Source: JAGWAJ01 sp965215155
GTDB lineage: Bacteria > Acidobacteriota > Vicinamibacteria > Vicinamibacterales > UBA8438
DNA length: 64,000 nt
Assembly: GCA_965215155.1 (NCBI GenBank)
Contig: CBDCCY010000004.1
Coordinates: 1,116,001 to 1,180,000, forward strand
Reading direction: 5' to 3'
The position numbers and the translations under genes were made by a program. Each line of letters begins with the position of its first letter. The first letter of the stretch is position 1. The notes beneath the pieces are model-generated. The model did no database searches and was not told the DNA's origin. It saw nothing but the letters and a program-made list of their open reading frames with translations. Shown here piece after piece: positions 19,386 through 28,160 of this stretch.

Positions 19386-19530
19386 CACCCAATGGTAGTC
19401 CGCCAGCGTCCTGGGTCATGCGATACAGGCCATAAACCACTGATTAAACGTCATTTATCAGTCGGCGTCGCGGACTGGCGGGGTCAGGACGTGTTGGCGA
19501 ATCCAGCCCAATCCCGCATATAATGGGGGA
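19386..19530 (+). promoter_or_regulatory. Upstream region of the integrase: AT-rich inverted repeat and -10 box
   Basis: ACTGAT (19439-19444) and ATCAGT (19457-19462) form an inverted repeat around an AT-rich centre, which stands out in this GC-rich DNA. It may be an operator or recombinase arm site. TATAAT at 19519-19524 ends 6 bases before the integrase ATG, with TTGGCG at 19494-19499 as a possible but widely spaced -35. Transcription would then start at or next to the ATG, giving a leaderless mRNA. Confidence 0.5.
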
Positions 19531-20739
19531 ATGGATGTTGTAGCCAAGACCGTCCTCTCGCCTCGCAGAACCAAGCGCCGAGGACGCCACCCCGACAAGG
19601 CCCTCTCAACCGCCTTCGTCCGTTCCGCGCCGCCAGGAAGGCACGCAGACGGCAACGGCTTGTACCTGTTCGTCCAGCCGACCGGGACCCGCAGCTGGGT
19701 CCAGCGGCTCGTCATCCGCGGCCGGCGCCGCGAACTCGGACTCGGCGCCGCCACCCTCGTCCCGCTCGCCAAGGCCCGCGAGCAGGCCCTCGCCAACCGC
19801 ATGCTGGCGCGCTCCGGCGGCGATCCCCTCTCCGAAAAACGGCGCGTCCAGGGAGTGCCTACGTTCGCCGAAGCCGCCCAACGGGTGCTCGAACAGAAGC
19901 GCGGCGGCTGGCGCGGCCGGTGGCACGCTCAGAACTGGTGGCGGAGCATGCAGCGGTACGTCTTCCCGCGCATCGGCGGCCGGCCGGTGTCCGAGGTCAA
20001 CACGGCCGACGTGCTGGAGATCCTCTCGCCGATCTGGCACGCCAAGGCGGCGACCGCCAGGGAAGTCCGCCAGCGCATCCGGTCGGTGCTGGAGTGGGCG
20101 ATCGCTCTCGACATGCGCGCCGACAATCCCTGCGACCGGGTGGTACCGGTGCTCGGTCCGCAGAACGACATCGTGACGCACCGGCAGGCGCTGCCCCACA
20201 AGGACGTGGCCGCGGCCATCGAGACGGTGCGGGACGGCTCGGCGCAGCCGGCCGTCAGGCTGGCGTTCGAGTTTCTGGTGCTCACGGCCGCGAGGTCCGG
20301 CGAGGTCCGGCTCGCGACGTGGGACGAGATCGACGCGGCCGGCGCAGTGTGGACGGTCCCGGCCGCACGGATGAAGGCGAAGCGCGAGCACCGTGTCCCG
20401 CTCTGCGGCCGGGCGCTGGAAGTCCTCGACGCGGCTCGGACGCTTGATGACGGCAACCGGCTCGTGTTCCCGATGCGGAGCGGCAGGTCGATAGCCTCGT
20501 CGACGTTCCCGAAGATGCTCCAGTACCACGAGGTCGCGGCCGTGCCTCATGGCTTCCGTTCGTCGTTCCGGGACTGGGCGGCGGAAATGACCGACCATCC
20601 GCGGGAGGTCATCGAGGCGGCGCTCGCGCACGTCGTCCAGAACAAGGTCGAGGCGGCCTATGCCCGGTCGGACCTGTTCGAGCGTAGGCGGCTGCTGATG
20701 GACGATTGGGCGAGGTATCTCGCCCGCGACGGTCGTTGA
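19531..20739 (+). CDS. Tyrosine recombinase / integrase of a small mobilizable element
   Basis: The protein has 402 residues. Its N-terminal arm-binding domain is of the P4-integrase type (KALSTAFVRSAPPGRHADG, then GLYLFVQPTGTRSW), followed by a core-binding domain at about 110-195. The catalytic domain shows Arg in TAARSGEVR, the His/Arg pair in VPHGFRSSFRDWA, a second His in LAHVVQNKVEAAY and the Tyr nucleophile in that same AAYAR. It lies beside the minus-strand mobilization genes and so is the integrase of an integrative mobilizable element. A close relative begins at 63160. Confidence 0.9.
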   Translation: MDVVAKTVLSPRRTKRRGRHPDKALSTAFVRSAPPGRHADGNGLYLFVQPTGTRSWVQRLVIRGRRRELGLGAATLVPLAKAREQALANRMLARSGGDPLSEKRRVQGVPTFAEAAQRVLEQKRGGWRGRWHAQNWWRSMQRYVFPRIGGRPVSEVNTADVLEILSPIWHAKAATAREVRQRIRSVLEWAIALDMRADNPCDRVVPVLGPQNDIVTHRQALPHKDVAAAIETVRDGSAQPAVRLAFEFLVLTAARSGEVRLATWDEIDAAGAVWTVPAARMKAKREHRVPLCGRALEVLDAARTLDDGNRLVFPMRSGRSIASSTFPKMLQYHEVAAVPHGFRSSFRDWAAEMTDHPREVIEAALAHVVQNKVEAAYARSDLFERRRLLMDDWARYLARDGR

Positions 20740-20761
20740 TGGGCTCGGTCCCGCTGCGGCG

Positions 20762-21055
20762 CTAGCGGCTCGGGCCATGGTCGCGCTCGGGTCCACGCTG
20801 CCGGCCCTGCTGCCGGATCAGTTCCACGGTCCGCGCAACGATTCCACGAGCCCTCAAGTCCGCGGTCAAGCGCGTCACCTGCCCGCCGAAGTGTTCGACC
20901 AGCCGCCGCAAGGTCCTGTTCTCCGCGGTCTGCTGCTCGACACGCTGCTGCAAGGCTTCGACCTGCTCGCAGTGCCGCTGCTGTTCCGTCTCGTACTGCC
21001 TGGACAACGCGCGAAAGGCCGTCAACAACCGCCGTTCCAGCTCCAGCTCGCTCAT
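20762..21055 (-). CDS. Small coiled-coil mobilization accessory protein
   Basis: A 97-residue, mostly helical protein. Residues about 5-60 are a charged coiled coil (QYETEQQRHCEQVEALQQRV), and the tail is Arg-rich. GGGAG lies upstream of the ATG at 21055. It is the last gene of the mobilization operon, 9 bases after the preceding one, and resembles in size and position the MbeD-like small proteins of ColE1-type mobilization loci. It ends convergent to the integrase. Confidence 0.6.
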   Translation of the reverse strand: MSELELERRLLTAFRALSRQYETEQQRHCEQVEALQQRVEQQTAENRTLRRLVEHFGGQVTRLTADLRARGIVARTVELIRQQGRQRGPERDHGPSR

Positions 21056-21064
21056 GCAACTCCC

Positions 21065-21538
21065 TCACTCGCTCGACAGCTTCACGGCAGGCCGCCCGCC
21101 CACGGTCCAGGACGGAGGCTCCGTCGAGCCAAACGGCAACGCGGCGAACCGCTCGCCGTCGATTCCGCGCAACTCGACGCGCCAGGCCGTCTCCTCCAAC
21201 TGCGCCAACGGCCGGCGGGTCTGCCCGATGTCCAGGTTGAGAATCGTCAGGGCGTCGAGCCGGTTCTCGATGCTCCTCGACAACCATCGCATCGTCCCCC
21301 AGCCGCCGCCGCAGATAGCCGCCAAGGCGCTCAGGCCCACCGCCGTGGTCAGGCGCCACACGCGGTTCGGCACGGCCCTGGTCCGTCCGGCCCACGCCGC
21401 CGAATCGGCTTCGATGGAACGCTGCGCGCTGCTCGCGGCGCTGCTCCAGCTCTCGCCAAGCCGCCGCCGCGGCGCCGCTCCGGTCTGCTCGATCTCCCGC
21501 CGGTCGGTCTCCCACTTCTGCCGCAGCCGGGCCGACAA
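21065..21538 (-). CDS. Membrane-anchored mobilization protein (MbeB-like position)
   Basis: The frame opens near a TTG at 21538 and ends at TGA 21065-21067. The N-terminal half is helical and charged. Residues about 83-105 (WRLTTAVGLSALAAICGGG) form one membrane helix. The C-terminus ends PPSWTVGGRPAVKLSSE, which looks like a genuine conserved terminus. The first 40 or so codons overlap the 3' end of the relaxase frame. Either the genes overlap or the true start is internal; a third possibility is that a frameshift separates one long relaxase into two frames. Confidence 0.6.
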   Translation of the reverse strand: MSARLRQKWETDRREIEQTGAAPRRRLGESWSSAASSAQRSIEADSAAWAGRTRAVPNRVWRLTTAVGLSALAAICGGGWGTMRWLSRSIENRLDALTILNLDIGQTRRPLAQLEETAWRVELRGIDGERFAALPFGSTEPPSWTVGGRPAVKLSSE

Positions 21539-22299
21539 GTCGCTCCGGGTTGAAGTCCTGCTCGTACAACGCTCCCTTCAGCCGCCACCGCTTCCCGCTC
21601 TCCGGGTCGTGGGCGGTCACGTAGCTCTTGCCCTGGCGCGGCACGTCGAGTCCCGCCTCCTTCAGCGCGGCCACGACGTCGGCGCGGTCACGGACGACGC
21701 CGTGCTCGACGCGCTGCACCAGGTAGTCCCGGATCAACTCGCGGGGGTCGGCCTTGACCGCCAGACCGGCCCGCAGGTTCCTGGCGTCGATGTAGGCGCG
21801 GTGTCCGGGTTGCTGCGTCCTGGCCCGCGCGGGGTCGTCGGGGCGGCTCCAGCCGTGCTCGTGGTTGAAGGCGTCGCGCAACGGGCCGAAGGTCTTCTGC
21901 CAGCCCGGCGGCGCGATGTTGAGGCTCTTGCCCGTCTCCAGGTCGCACCGGGCGGCGAGGACGTGCACGTGAACGCCGCCGCCCCGCTCGCGGTGCTCGA
22001 CGGCCGTCCACGCGTAGCGGTCCGGAGCGAGCCCCGCCCATGCCGTCTGCTCGAACTTGTCGAGCACGGCCTCGATCTGGGCGTCCGTCGGCCGGTCTTC
22101 CGGAGCCCACGCGATCACGCCGGAGGTGTAACTTGTGCTCGAACTCGAGCGCGTCGGCTACGGCGGCCACCTTGTCGGGATCGCCGCGGCGGACCTCGAC
22201 GCCGTCGCGGAGCTTCCCGGCCGCGTCCCGCTCGCCGAGCAGGTAGTCGGCCGCCGCCCCGGCCGAACCGGTGCCGCGGGCGATGAACTTAACGTGCAC
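21539..22299 (-). pseudogene. mobA: Relaxase / mobilization nuclease, one-base insertion
   Basis: A GTG at 22299 begins MHVKFIARGTGSAGAAADYL. At about 22129 an extra T turns the expected EFEHKYTSGVIAWAPEDRPT into a shifted frame. From there the protein reads cleanly in the neighbouring frame with the relaxase His triad region GGGVHVHVLAARCDLETGKS, followed by LNIAPPGWQKTFGPLRDAFN. This is a MobA/VirD2-type nuclease that nicks the element's oriT. The 3' boundary given is approximate, because the relaxase frame remains open beyond it while a second protein-like frame starts at 21538. It overlaps mobC by 11 bases. Confidence 0.75.
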
Positions 22300-22627
22300 C
22301 GTCGGTCTCGCGGCCGACCCCGGCGAACTTGTCCAGCGTCCGCGCGATGTGCAGGAGGTAGGCGATCATCTCGACGGCGTCCATCGGCGAGGCGTGGGTG
22401 TTGGCCCAGCGGGCGATCTGGTTCAGATTGTTGCCGACGCGGGCGATCTGCCGGGTGCGCTCGCGCTCGACCTCGGCCGCCGCCGCGGTCCAGGTGCGGG
22501 TCCGCGCCATGGCCTGCCGCAGCAGGCGGGAGGGCGACACGCCGGCCGCCGCCGCCTTGGCCTGCCAGGCGGCATGCTCCTCGGGCGTGACGCGGGCGGC
22601 GACCATGACGGTGCGGCGGTCAGCCAC
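22289..22627 (-). CDS. mobC: MobC-type mobilization protein
   Basis: The GTG at 22627 gives a 112-residue protein beginning MADRRTVMVAARVTPEEHAA; the longer upstream frame has no coding character. The N-terminal ribbon-helix-helix region precedes the MobC signature RVGNNLNQIARWANTH near residue 80. MobC proteins bind oriT and help the relaxase melt the nick region, so oriT is expected in the non-coding stretch just upstream (22628-22860). It overlaps the relaxase start. Confidence 0.85.
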   Translation of the reverse strand: MADRRTVMVAARVTPEEHAAWQAKAAAAGVSPSRLLRQAMARTRTWTAAAAEVERERTRQIARVGNNLNQIARWANTHASPMDAVEMIAYLLHIARTLDKFAGVGRETDGAR

Positions 22628-23202
22628 GGCGCACCGCCGCGGGGGGTCCGGGGGCGCAGTCCCCGAACGGCCGGGGGTTCGAAGGGGGGCGCAGCATCCC
22701 CTCGCCAGCCTCAATGTTCAACATTGAGTAAGCTGCTCCTGACACCCAAGGGTCAGGAGCCAGCTGTCCCTGTCCGCCGTTCCCGCCCTTCGTGAGCTGG
22801 TCATTTCGGATCTCGTGAGCGGGTTCAGATCCTCAAGTCCGGTTCCGTTCCCGACTTGAGAATCCCCCGTCGTCCTCTGCCCCGTTTGCACTGATCGGAT
22901 GGACGGGGTTTCGGATCGGGCGGGGGCGGTGGGATTGTTCGGGTCTCATGTGCTCCGGTTGTCCTCGTCGACGCGGTGGTTCCGGTGGATCGACGCGGTA
23001 CTGGTTCCGTGGACCGCCGCGGGACTGGTGCTGGAGATCGATGTTGTTGCGCTCCGCACCGCACTGGCCGAGTGTAGCACGGAGTTCATCTAAACTACTG
23101 ACTGGAAACGCTTTACGAAATGGACCGCTGTGGAACGGACGGGCGGTAACGGGACCGCATTGGTATGGTCGTACGGCTTGCATCGACGAGACCGACTGGC
23201 AA
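22628..23202. other. Non-coding region upstream of mobC, probable oriT side
   Basis: There is no convincing gene here. A perfect 8-base stem (CTCAAGTC 22832-22839, GACTTGAG 22853-22860) with a 13-base loop is the clearest structure. A weaker one, CTGACACCCAAGGGTCAG, lies near 22738. Such inverted repeats next to mobC are typical of oriT or of a terminator, but no nick site can be assigned by eye. Confidence 0.4.
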
Positions 23203-23212
23203 CTGGATATTT

Positions 23213-23391
23213 CGGAGGAACTGGAACGCCGATTTCGGAGGAAGTGGAACCTCGATTTCGGAGGAAGTGGAACCTCGATTTCGGAGGAAGTGGAACCTCG
23301 ATTTCGGAGGAAGTGGAACCTCGATTCCGGGAAGTGGAACACGGATTCCGGAAGTGGAACATGGATTCCGGAGGAAGTGGAACATCGGTTT
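23213..23391 (+). repeat. Eight tandem 20-23 base units at the left end of the IS21 element
   Basis: The unit CGGAGGAAGTGGAACCTCGA plus TTT repeats with period 23 at 23213, 23236, 23259, 23282 and 23305. Two shortened units (21 and 20 bases) and a last full unit at 23369-23391 follow. The middle units are identical. They are probably IstA transposase binding sites and may also affect istA expression. Confidence 0.85.
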
Positions 23392-23462
23392 CCGGGGTCG
23401 TGAACGCTCGTCGGTAGCCTGACCGCGGCATGCTTCGCCCTTTCGACAGGAGGGGCGAGACG

Positions 23463-25025
23463 ATGTCGGCTCGGAGGCTGCAGATGAGGAAGATTCGTGA
23501 GGTTCTCCGGCTCAAGCACGAGCAGGGGCTGTCCCACCAAGCGGTGGCCCGAGCGTGCGCGGTCGGCGTCGGTACGGTCAATCGGTATCTGCAGAGGGCG
23601 GCGCAATGCGGGCTCGTCTGGCCGTTGCCGGCCGAGCTGGACGACGCGGCGCTCGATGCGCGTCTGTTTCGGCGCCCCGCGCCGGTGCAGGACCGGGCGC
23701 GGCCCGACTGCGCGTACATCCACCGCGAGCGCAAGCGCAATGGCGTCACGCTGCAACTGCTCTGGGAGGAGTACCTCCAGGTCCATTCCGACGGCTACCG
23801 CTACACGCAGTTCTGCGAGGTCTACCGGCAATGGCTGCGGCGACTGCGGCCGTCGATGCGACAGGTGCACCGCGCCGGCGAGAAGACCTTCATCGACTTC
23901 TCCGGCAAACGGCCGAGCCTGGTCGACCGGCGTACGGGCGAGTTGCGGCCCGTCGAGCTGTTCGTCGCCGTGCTCGGCGCCAGCAGCTTCACCTACGCCG
24001 AGGCGACCGAGACCCAGCAGTTGCCCGACTGGGTCAACGCGCACATCCGGATGGTGGAGTACTTCGGCGGCGCCACCACGCTGTGGATTCCCGACCAGCT
24101 GAAGAGCGCCATCACCCGTTCCTGCCGCTACGAGGCCGGCGTCAACCGCAGCTACGAGGACCTGGCCGCCCACTACGGCGCCGTCGTCCTCCCGGCACGG
24201 CCGAGGAAGCCGCGGGACAAGGCTGCCGTGGAGAACTGCGTACTCATAGCGCAGCGGTGGATACTGGCCCGGCTCCGTGACCGGACCTTCTTCGAGCTCG
24301 GCGCGTTGAACCAGGCGATCCGCGTCCTGCTCGACGAGCTCAACGACCGGCCGATGCAGAAGCTGGGCGTCAGCCGCCGCGCGCAGTACGAGCAGCTCGA
24401 CCGTCCGGCGCTACGTCCCCTGCCGGCCACCCGCTACGTCCTGGCTCAGTGGAAGCTGTGCCGCGTCAACATCGACTACCACGTCGAGGTCGAGCGCCAC
24501 GTCTACAGCGTCCCGTACCAAGTGGTCCGCGAGCAGGTCGAGGTCCGCTACACCACGAACACGGTCGAGATCTTCCATCGCGACAAGCGCATCGCGTCGC
24601 ACCGCCGGCGCTACGACCGTCAGCCGTCGACCGTGGCCGGGCACATGCCCAGCTCGCATCGCGCGCATGCCGAGTGGACACCATCGCGGCTGATCCGCTG
24701 GGCCGAGACGGTCGGGCCGGAGACCGGAAAGCTCGTCAGCCGGATCCTGGAGAGCCGGCCGCACCCCGAGCAGGGATATCGCGCCTGTCTGGGGATCATC
24801 GAGCAGGGGCGACGTTACGGAAACATCCGGCTCGAGGCGGCCAGCGCCCGCGCGCTGTCCCTCGGCTCCTGCCGCTACCACACCGTCAAGAACATCCTCA
24901 GCGCCGGCCAGGACCGTCTGCCTCTGGAGCCGCCGGCCGAGACGAACCCGACACCGACGCACGACAACATCCGCGGCGCCGACTACTACGCTGCGGCCAC
25001 GACCACAGAGGAGGACCGATGCTGA
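23463..25025 (+). CDS. istA: IS21 family transposase IstA
   Basis: The ATG at 23463 is preceded by AGGAGGGGCGAG; an ATG at 23430 is also in frame. The 520-residue protein has an N-terminal helix-turn-helix (GLSHQAVARACAVGVGTVNR) and a DDE integrase core. The core has FIDFSGKRPSLVD, the Asp in ATTLWIPDQLKSA and the Glu of KPRDKAAVENCVLIAQRW. A C-terminal Mu-transposase-like beta domain contains VERHVYSVPYQVVREQVEVR. The frame is intact. The stop overlaps the start of istB, the usual IS21 arrangement. Confidence 0.95.
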   Translation: MSARRLQMRKIREVLRLKHEQGLSHQAVARACAVGVGTVNRYLQRAAQCGLVWPLPAELDDAALDARLFRRPAPVQDRARPDCAYIHRERKRNGVTLQLLWEEYLQVHSDGYRYTQFCEVYRQWLRRLRPSMRQVHRAGEKTFIDFSGKRPSLVDRRTGELRPVELFVAVLGASSFTYAEATETQQLPDWVNAHIRMVEYFGGATTLWIPDQLKSAITRSCRYEAGVNRSYEDLAAHYGAVVLPARPRKPRDKAAVENCVLIAQRWILARLRDRTFFELGALNQAIRVLLDELNDRPMQKLGVSRRAQYEQLDRPALRPLPATRYVLAQWKLCRVNIDYHVEVERHVYSVPYQVVREQVEVRYTTNTVEIFHRDKRIASHRRRYDRQPSTVAGHMPSSHRAHAEWTPSRLIRWAETVGPETGKLVSRILESRPHPEQGYRACLGIIEQGRRYGNIRLEAASARALSLGSCRYHTVKNILSAGQDRLPLEPPAETNPTPTHDNIRGADYYAAATTTEEDRC

Positions 25026-25777
25026 TCGAACAGACCCTCGACAAGCTCAACGCCATGAAGCTGGGCGCGATGGCCGACGCCGTCCAGAAACAGCTCGAGA
25101 CCGACGAGGCCGTCGCGCTCAGCTTCGAGGAGCGTTTGGGCCTGCTGGTCGACACCGAGTGGACGGCCCGCGAGCAGCGCAAGCTTCAGCGGCGCCTGCA
25201 CACCGCGAAGCTGCGCTACCCGGCGTCGCTCGAAGCCGTCGACTTCACCCATCCCCGGCGACTCAACCGCCAGCAAGCCCTGACGCTGGGGTCTTGCACC
25301 TGGGTCGCCGAGCGCCACAACCTGATCCTGATCGGCCCGACCGGGATCGGAAAGAGCTTTCTCTGCTGCGCCTTCGTCGAGCGGGCGTGCCGCCGCGGCT
25401 TCACCGCGCGCTACGTCCGCATGCCGCGCCTGCTGCACGAGCTGGCCGTCGGCCGCGGCGACGGCTCCTACGCGCGGCTGCTCGCCCGGCTGGCGAAGCT
25501 CGACCTGCTCGCCATCGACGATTGGATGCTCGCGCCACTGCGCGACACCGAGCGGCGCGACCTGACCGAGGTCATCGAGGACCGCGCCGAACGGGCCTCG
25601 ACGCTGATCGCCAGCCAGCTGCCGGTGACCGACTGGCACGCGGTCATCGGCGACCCGAACCAGGCCGACGCGATCTGCGACCGCCTGCTCCACGACGCAC
25701 ACCGCATCGAACTGAAGGGGCGCTCGATGCGACGGACACACAACGCCCCGGGCAAGCGCAAGAAGGAGACCACATGA
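25019..25777 (+). CDS. istB: IS21 helper ATPase IstB
   Basis: The protein has 252 residues, with an ATG at 25019 overlapping the end of istA. It has Walker A LIGPTGIGKSF near residue 105, Walker B LDLLAIDDWML, a sensor-like TLIASQLPV, and the DAICDRLLHDAHRIELKGRS segment found in IstB and DnaC-like AAA+ proteins. IstB assembles on target DNA and activates IstA. The frame is intact, so the element may still be active. Confidence 0.95.
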   Translation: MLIEQTLDKLNAMKLGAMADAVQKQLETDEAVALSFEERLGLLVDTEWTAREQRKLQRRLHTAKLRYPASLEAVDFTHPRRLNRQQALTLGSCTWVAERHNLILIGPTGIGKSFLCCAFVERACRRGFTARYVRMPRLLHELAVGRGDGSYARLLARLAKLDLLAIDDWMLAPLRDTERRDLTEVIEDRAERASTLIASQLPVTDWHAVIGDPNQADAICDRLLHDAHRIELKGRSMRRTHNAPGKRKKETT

Positions 25778-26087
25778 GCACGCGACCGGCATCTGCCAGA
25801 CCGCGACGAACCCGAACCCTCGCACCCCCGCCACACGGGAAGGGCACAGCGGGTCCGAGCCGCCTGTGGATCGTGCCAGGGCATGGAAAACGCGCGCGAG
25901 ACGCTCAGCCGAACTGGACCGTCAGCGAGGGCGCGTTTCCCACACCCTTTGGACGGCGCACGCGCCGCCCACACGACCCACAGGCACTTTCGTCTGTACT
26001 CTCGAGCACCAGATCACGAGTAGGATCTCGACGATCCGCGGCGACACCGATGGGAGGAAACTGACTGCGCAACGTCGCTACGCTCCG

Positions 26088-26155
26088 ACGAGCATTCCAC
26101 TTCCGGAATCCGTGTTCCAGATCCCCGGAATCGCTGTTCCACTTCACCGAAATAC
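26088..26155 (-). repeat. Right-end repeat units of the IS21 element
   Basis: Three inverted units with the core GTTCCACTT/GTTCCAGAT and CCGGAATC spacing correspond to the left-end units. The outermost (CACTTCACCGAAATA at 26141-26155) mirrors the outermost left unit. Confidence 0.7.
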
Positions 26156-26160
26156 GCAGC

Positions 26161-26646
26161 AACCTCAGAGCCGACGAGGGGCACTCGGCCCGCGTCGTCC
26201 AGACGGCGGGCGGCATGATCCGGAACGAGGTCGAGGCGGACGACACGCGGTGGCCCGCCTCTGGTGAGCGGACGTGTTCAACGGTCGCCCGCCAGGGCGC
26301 TAATTCGGGCGGGGCGTAGGAGGGGGCATCGTCGTTAAGGGCCAATCCAGACAGGCGTGCGCGGAGCCGGCGTCAAGGCCGTAGCCCCGCGCAGCGGGGT
26401 CGGAGCGCAGCGGAGAGCCTTGACGCCGGCGAGCACACGCGGAGACTGCCGGCCCGACGATGCCGCAGGTGGCCGCGACACCTGGTTGTAGCCCTGAAGC
26501 CCACGGGTCGTCGAGCGGTGTGACCGCTCTTGACGCAACTTGGGCCGCCGCGTACGGTTGGTCGGCCGACATCGCCGACGCCGAGCCTCCGCGCGAGGTG
26601 CTGGCGCTGAACGGCGGCGGGCCGGCGGGTGGTTCGGGGGACACAA
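26161..26646. other. Non-coding stretch with a nested inverted repeat
   Basis: No gene is convincing here. CCGGCGTCAAGGC (26367-26379) and GCCTTGACGCCGG (26417-26429) form a perfect 13-base stem. Within it CCCCGC GCA GCGGGG forms a second hairpin. The shape could be a REP-like element, a structured RNA or a recombination site. Confidence 0.5.
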
Positions 26647-27093
26647 GTGGCGAGGAAGAAGAATCAGGAAGTCTGGAACTGCTTGAGCGTCCGCCAACCC
26701 AATGCCTGGGCCATCGTCGTGGGAGCGAAGGACGTCGAGAATCGCGATCGAGCGTCGTACTACACCGGAAAGCTGTTCATTCATGCGAGTAGAACCGAAG
26801 ACGCGGACTACGTTGAGGACGTAGCCGAACAGGTAGCGCTTCACCTCGGGATCTCGGCTGAGGAGGCGCTTGCGAGGTATCAGCGGCATCGCGAACAGGG
26901 GCGAGGCGCGATCATCGGCTCGGTCCAGATGTTCGGGTGCGCGATCTCATACGATAGCGAGTGGTTCGACGGACCGCCGCACCGGCCCCGCAAGAGGCGG
27001 TACGGCTTCTTGCTCCGCGATGCCGAGTTGTTCGAGCATCCGATACCGGCCAAGGGTTCCATGGCAATCCCGTTCAAGTTCAGGGGGGCGTGA
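26647..27093 (+). CDS. ASCH domain protein
   Basis: A GTG at 26647 begins MARKKNQEVWNCLSVRQPNA; a GTG at 26629 is also possible. The 148-residue protein matches the ASCH fold, with an early SVRQPNAWAIVVGAKDVENR strand/loop, then GKLFIHAS and GAIIGSVQMFGCAI. It ends with YGFLLRDAELFEHPIPAKGS. ASCH domains are related to PUA domains and are expected to bind RNA or modified nucleotides. It lies alone between mobile DNA and the chromosomal block. Confidence 0.75.
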   Translation: MARKKNQEVWNCLSVRQPNAWAIVVGAKDVENRDRASYYTGKLFIHASRTEDADYVEDVAEQVALHLGISAEEALARYQRHREQGRGAIIGSVQMFGCAISYDSEWFDGPPHRPRKRRYGFLLRDAELFEHPIPAKGSMAIPFKFRGA

Positions 27094-27302
27094 GCGAACG
27101 TCAGTGCGGAGCGGTTCGCGGCCGGTTCGGATGGCCCTCTGGATTCCTGCGCGGGAAGTGGTAATGGACGGGGGAACGAGAATGGGCATCGTGACAGTAA
27201 AGCATTGATGATGAGCAGTTTACGGGAGTCCGATGATTCGCCCTGCCGGAGTGAGCTCGCTCCGTTGCGTTCCGCGGGGCAAGCTCCTACACTGGCGGCG
27301 GT

Positions 27303-27824
27303 ATGCAAGCCCTCTACCGAGCGCTGATCGTCGCCGGGTGCCTGCTGCTGATTCCGGTGACCGCCGTCGTCACGGCCGCCGCCAAGCAGCGCTTCGCCGA
27401 CGGTCCGAACCGGCTGTTCTCCGGTGGCCCCCTGGTGGCGGGCGAGCTGCACGCCGGGGCCGAGCCGGACTGGAGCTTCGTCACGGACATCGAGACCATC
27501 GAGCTGCAGCTCCTGGATCCGCCGCGGTCCCGCCGCATCTGGACGGCCGAGCACGACGGCCGGCTCTACGTCTGGTCCGGCTACATGGGAACTACGGTCG
27601 GTCGGCTGTGGAAGCGCTGGCCGATCCAGGCGGAGCGCGACGGGCGCGCGGTACTCCGAATCGACGGCAAGCGTTACGAGCGGCAACTCGTGCGCATCGA
27701 GTCGGGCGCGGTCCTCGACGGCATCGCCGCCGCCATTCGAGACAAGTACCCGTCCCGGGTCACCCGGGCGTCGGTGGAAGCCGGCGACTCCTGGGTGTTC
27801 GAGGCGGCCCCGCGCCGGCCCTGA
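27303..27824 (+). CDS. Membrane-anchored hypothetical protein
   Basis: The protein has 173 residues. Residues 7-27 form a signal-anchor (ALIVAGCLLLIPVTAVVTAA). The soluble domain contains ELQLLDPPRSRRIWTAEHDG and LYVWSGYMGTTVGRLWKRWP, a strand-rich domain reminiscent of split-barrel flavin or F420-binding folds. I cannot make that assignment from sequence alone. It is followed 47 bases later by a one-helix membrane protein. Confidence 0.6.
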   Translation: MQALYRALIVAGCLLLIPVTAVVTAAAKQRFADGPNRLFSGGPLVAGELHAGAEPDWSFVTDIETIELQLLDPPRSRRIWTAEHDGRLYVWSGYMGTTVGRLWKRWPIQAERDGRAVLRIDGKRYERQLVRIESGAVLDGIAAAIRDKYPSRVTRASVEAGDSWVFEAAPRRP

Positions 27825-27871
27825 CGGCGCGGAACTCGCGGTCACGCGCTCTCCGGAGGCAGGGTCCCGTC

Positions 27872-28000
27872 ATGAAGTACTTCTACTGGTGCGTCGCGGC
27901 GGCGCTGGTCGTGACCGTCCTCGCCGTCCTCTTCGTCCCCGGCGTCGACGACCTCGTGGAACGGACCTTCCAGGGCTACGTCGGCCGCGCCGCTCGCTGA
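27872..28000 (+). CDS. Single-helix membrane microprotein of 42 residues
   Basis: The ATG at 27872 begins MKYFYWCVAAALVVTVLAVL, one clear membrane helix, with a short charged C-terminus ending GYVGRAAR. A GGAGG lies about 15 bases upstream. It probably belongs to the same transcript as the preceding membrane protein and is followed by a strong hairpin. Confidence 0.55.
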   Translation: MKYFYWCVAAALVVTVLAVLFVPGVDDLVERTFQGYVGRAAR

Positions 28001-28029
28001 CGGGGCGGGTCCGGCGCCTCGATCCGAGG

Positions 28030-28064
28030 GCGCCCCGCTACGGGTGTCATTCGTAGCGGGGCGC
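28030..28064. terminator. Strong hairpin after the microprotein gene
   Basis: GCGCCCCGCTACG (28030-28042) and CGTAGCGGGGCGC (28052-28064) are perfectly complementary around a 9-base loop. No T-run follows, as is common for such hairpins in very GC-rich genomes. Confidence 0.6.
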
Positions 28065-28160
28065 GGTGCGACATGCGTCCCAATTCGGGCCCGCGCGCAG
28101 CGCCCATCGTGGTATCGTTACGGCTCGCGAGCGCGCCACGGCGCGCGGGGAGACCGGACG

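Larger units (their letters stand above)
23203..26160 (+). mobile_element. IS21 family insertion sequence
   Basis: It contains istA and istB in the usual overlapping order. The ends share an inverted CTGnnTATTTCGG core (23203 inward and 26160 inward) followed by the repeated AAGTGGAAC units, eight on the left and about three on the right. Repeated IstA-binding units at both ends are characteristic of IS21. The limits are inferred from this end similarity. Only CAA is duplicated outside, so the target duplication is not established. Confidence 0.8.

Noticed and set aside
23213..23391. CRISPR-like direct repeats
   Set aside because: The units are contiguous with no variable spacers, and inverted counterparts lie at the other end of the IS21 element.
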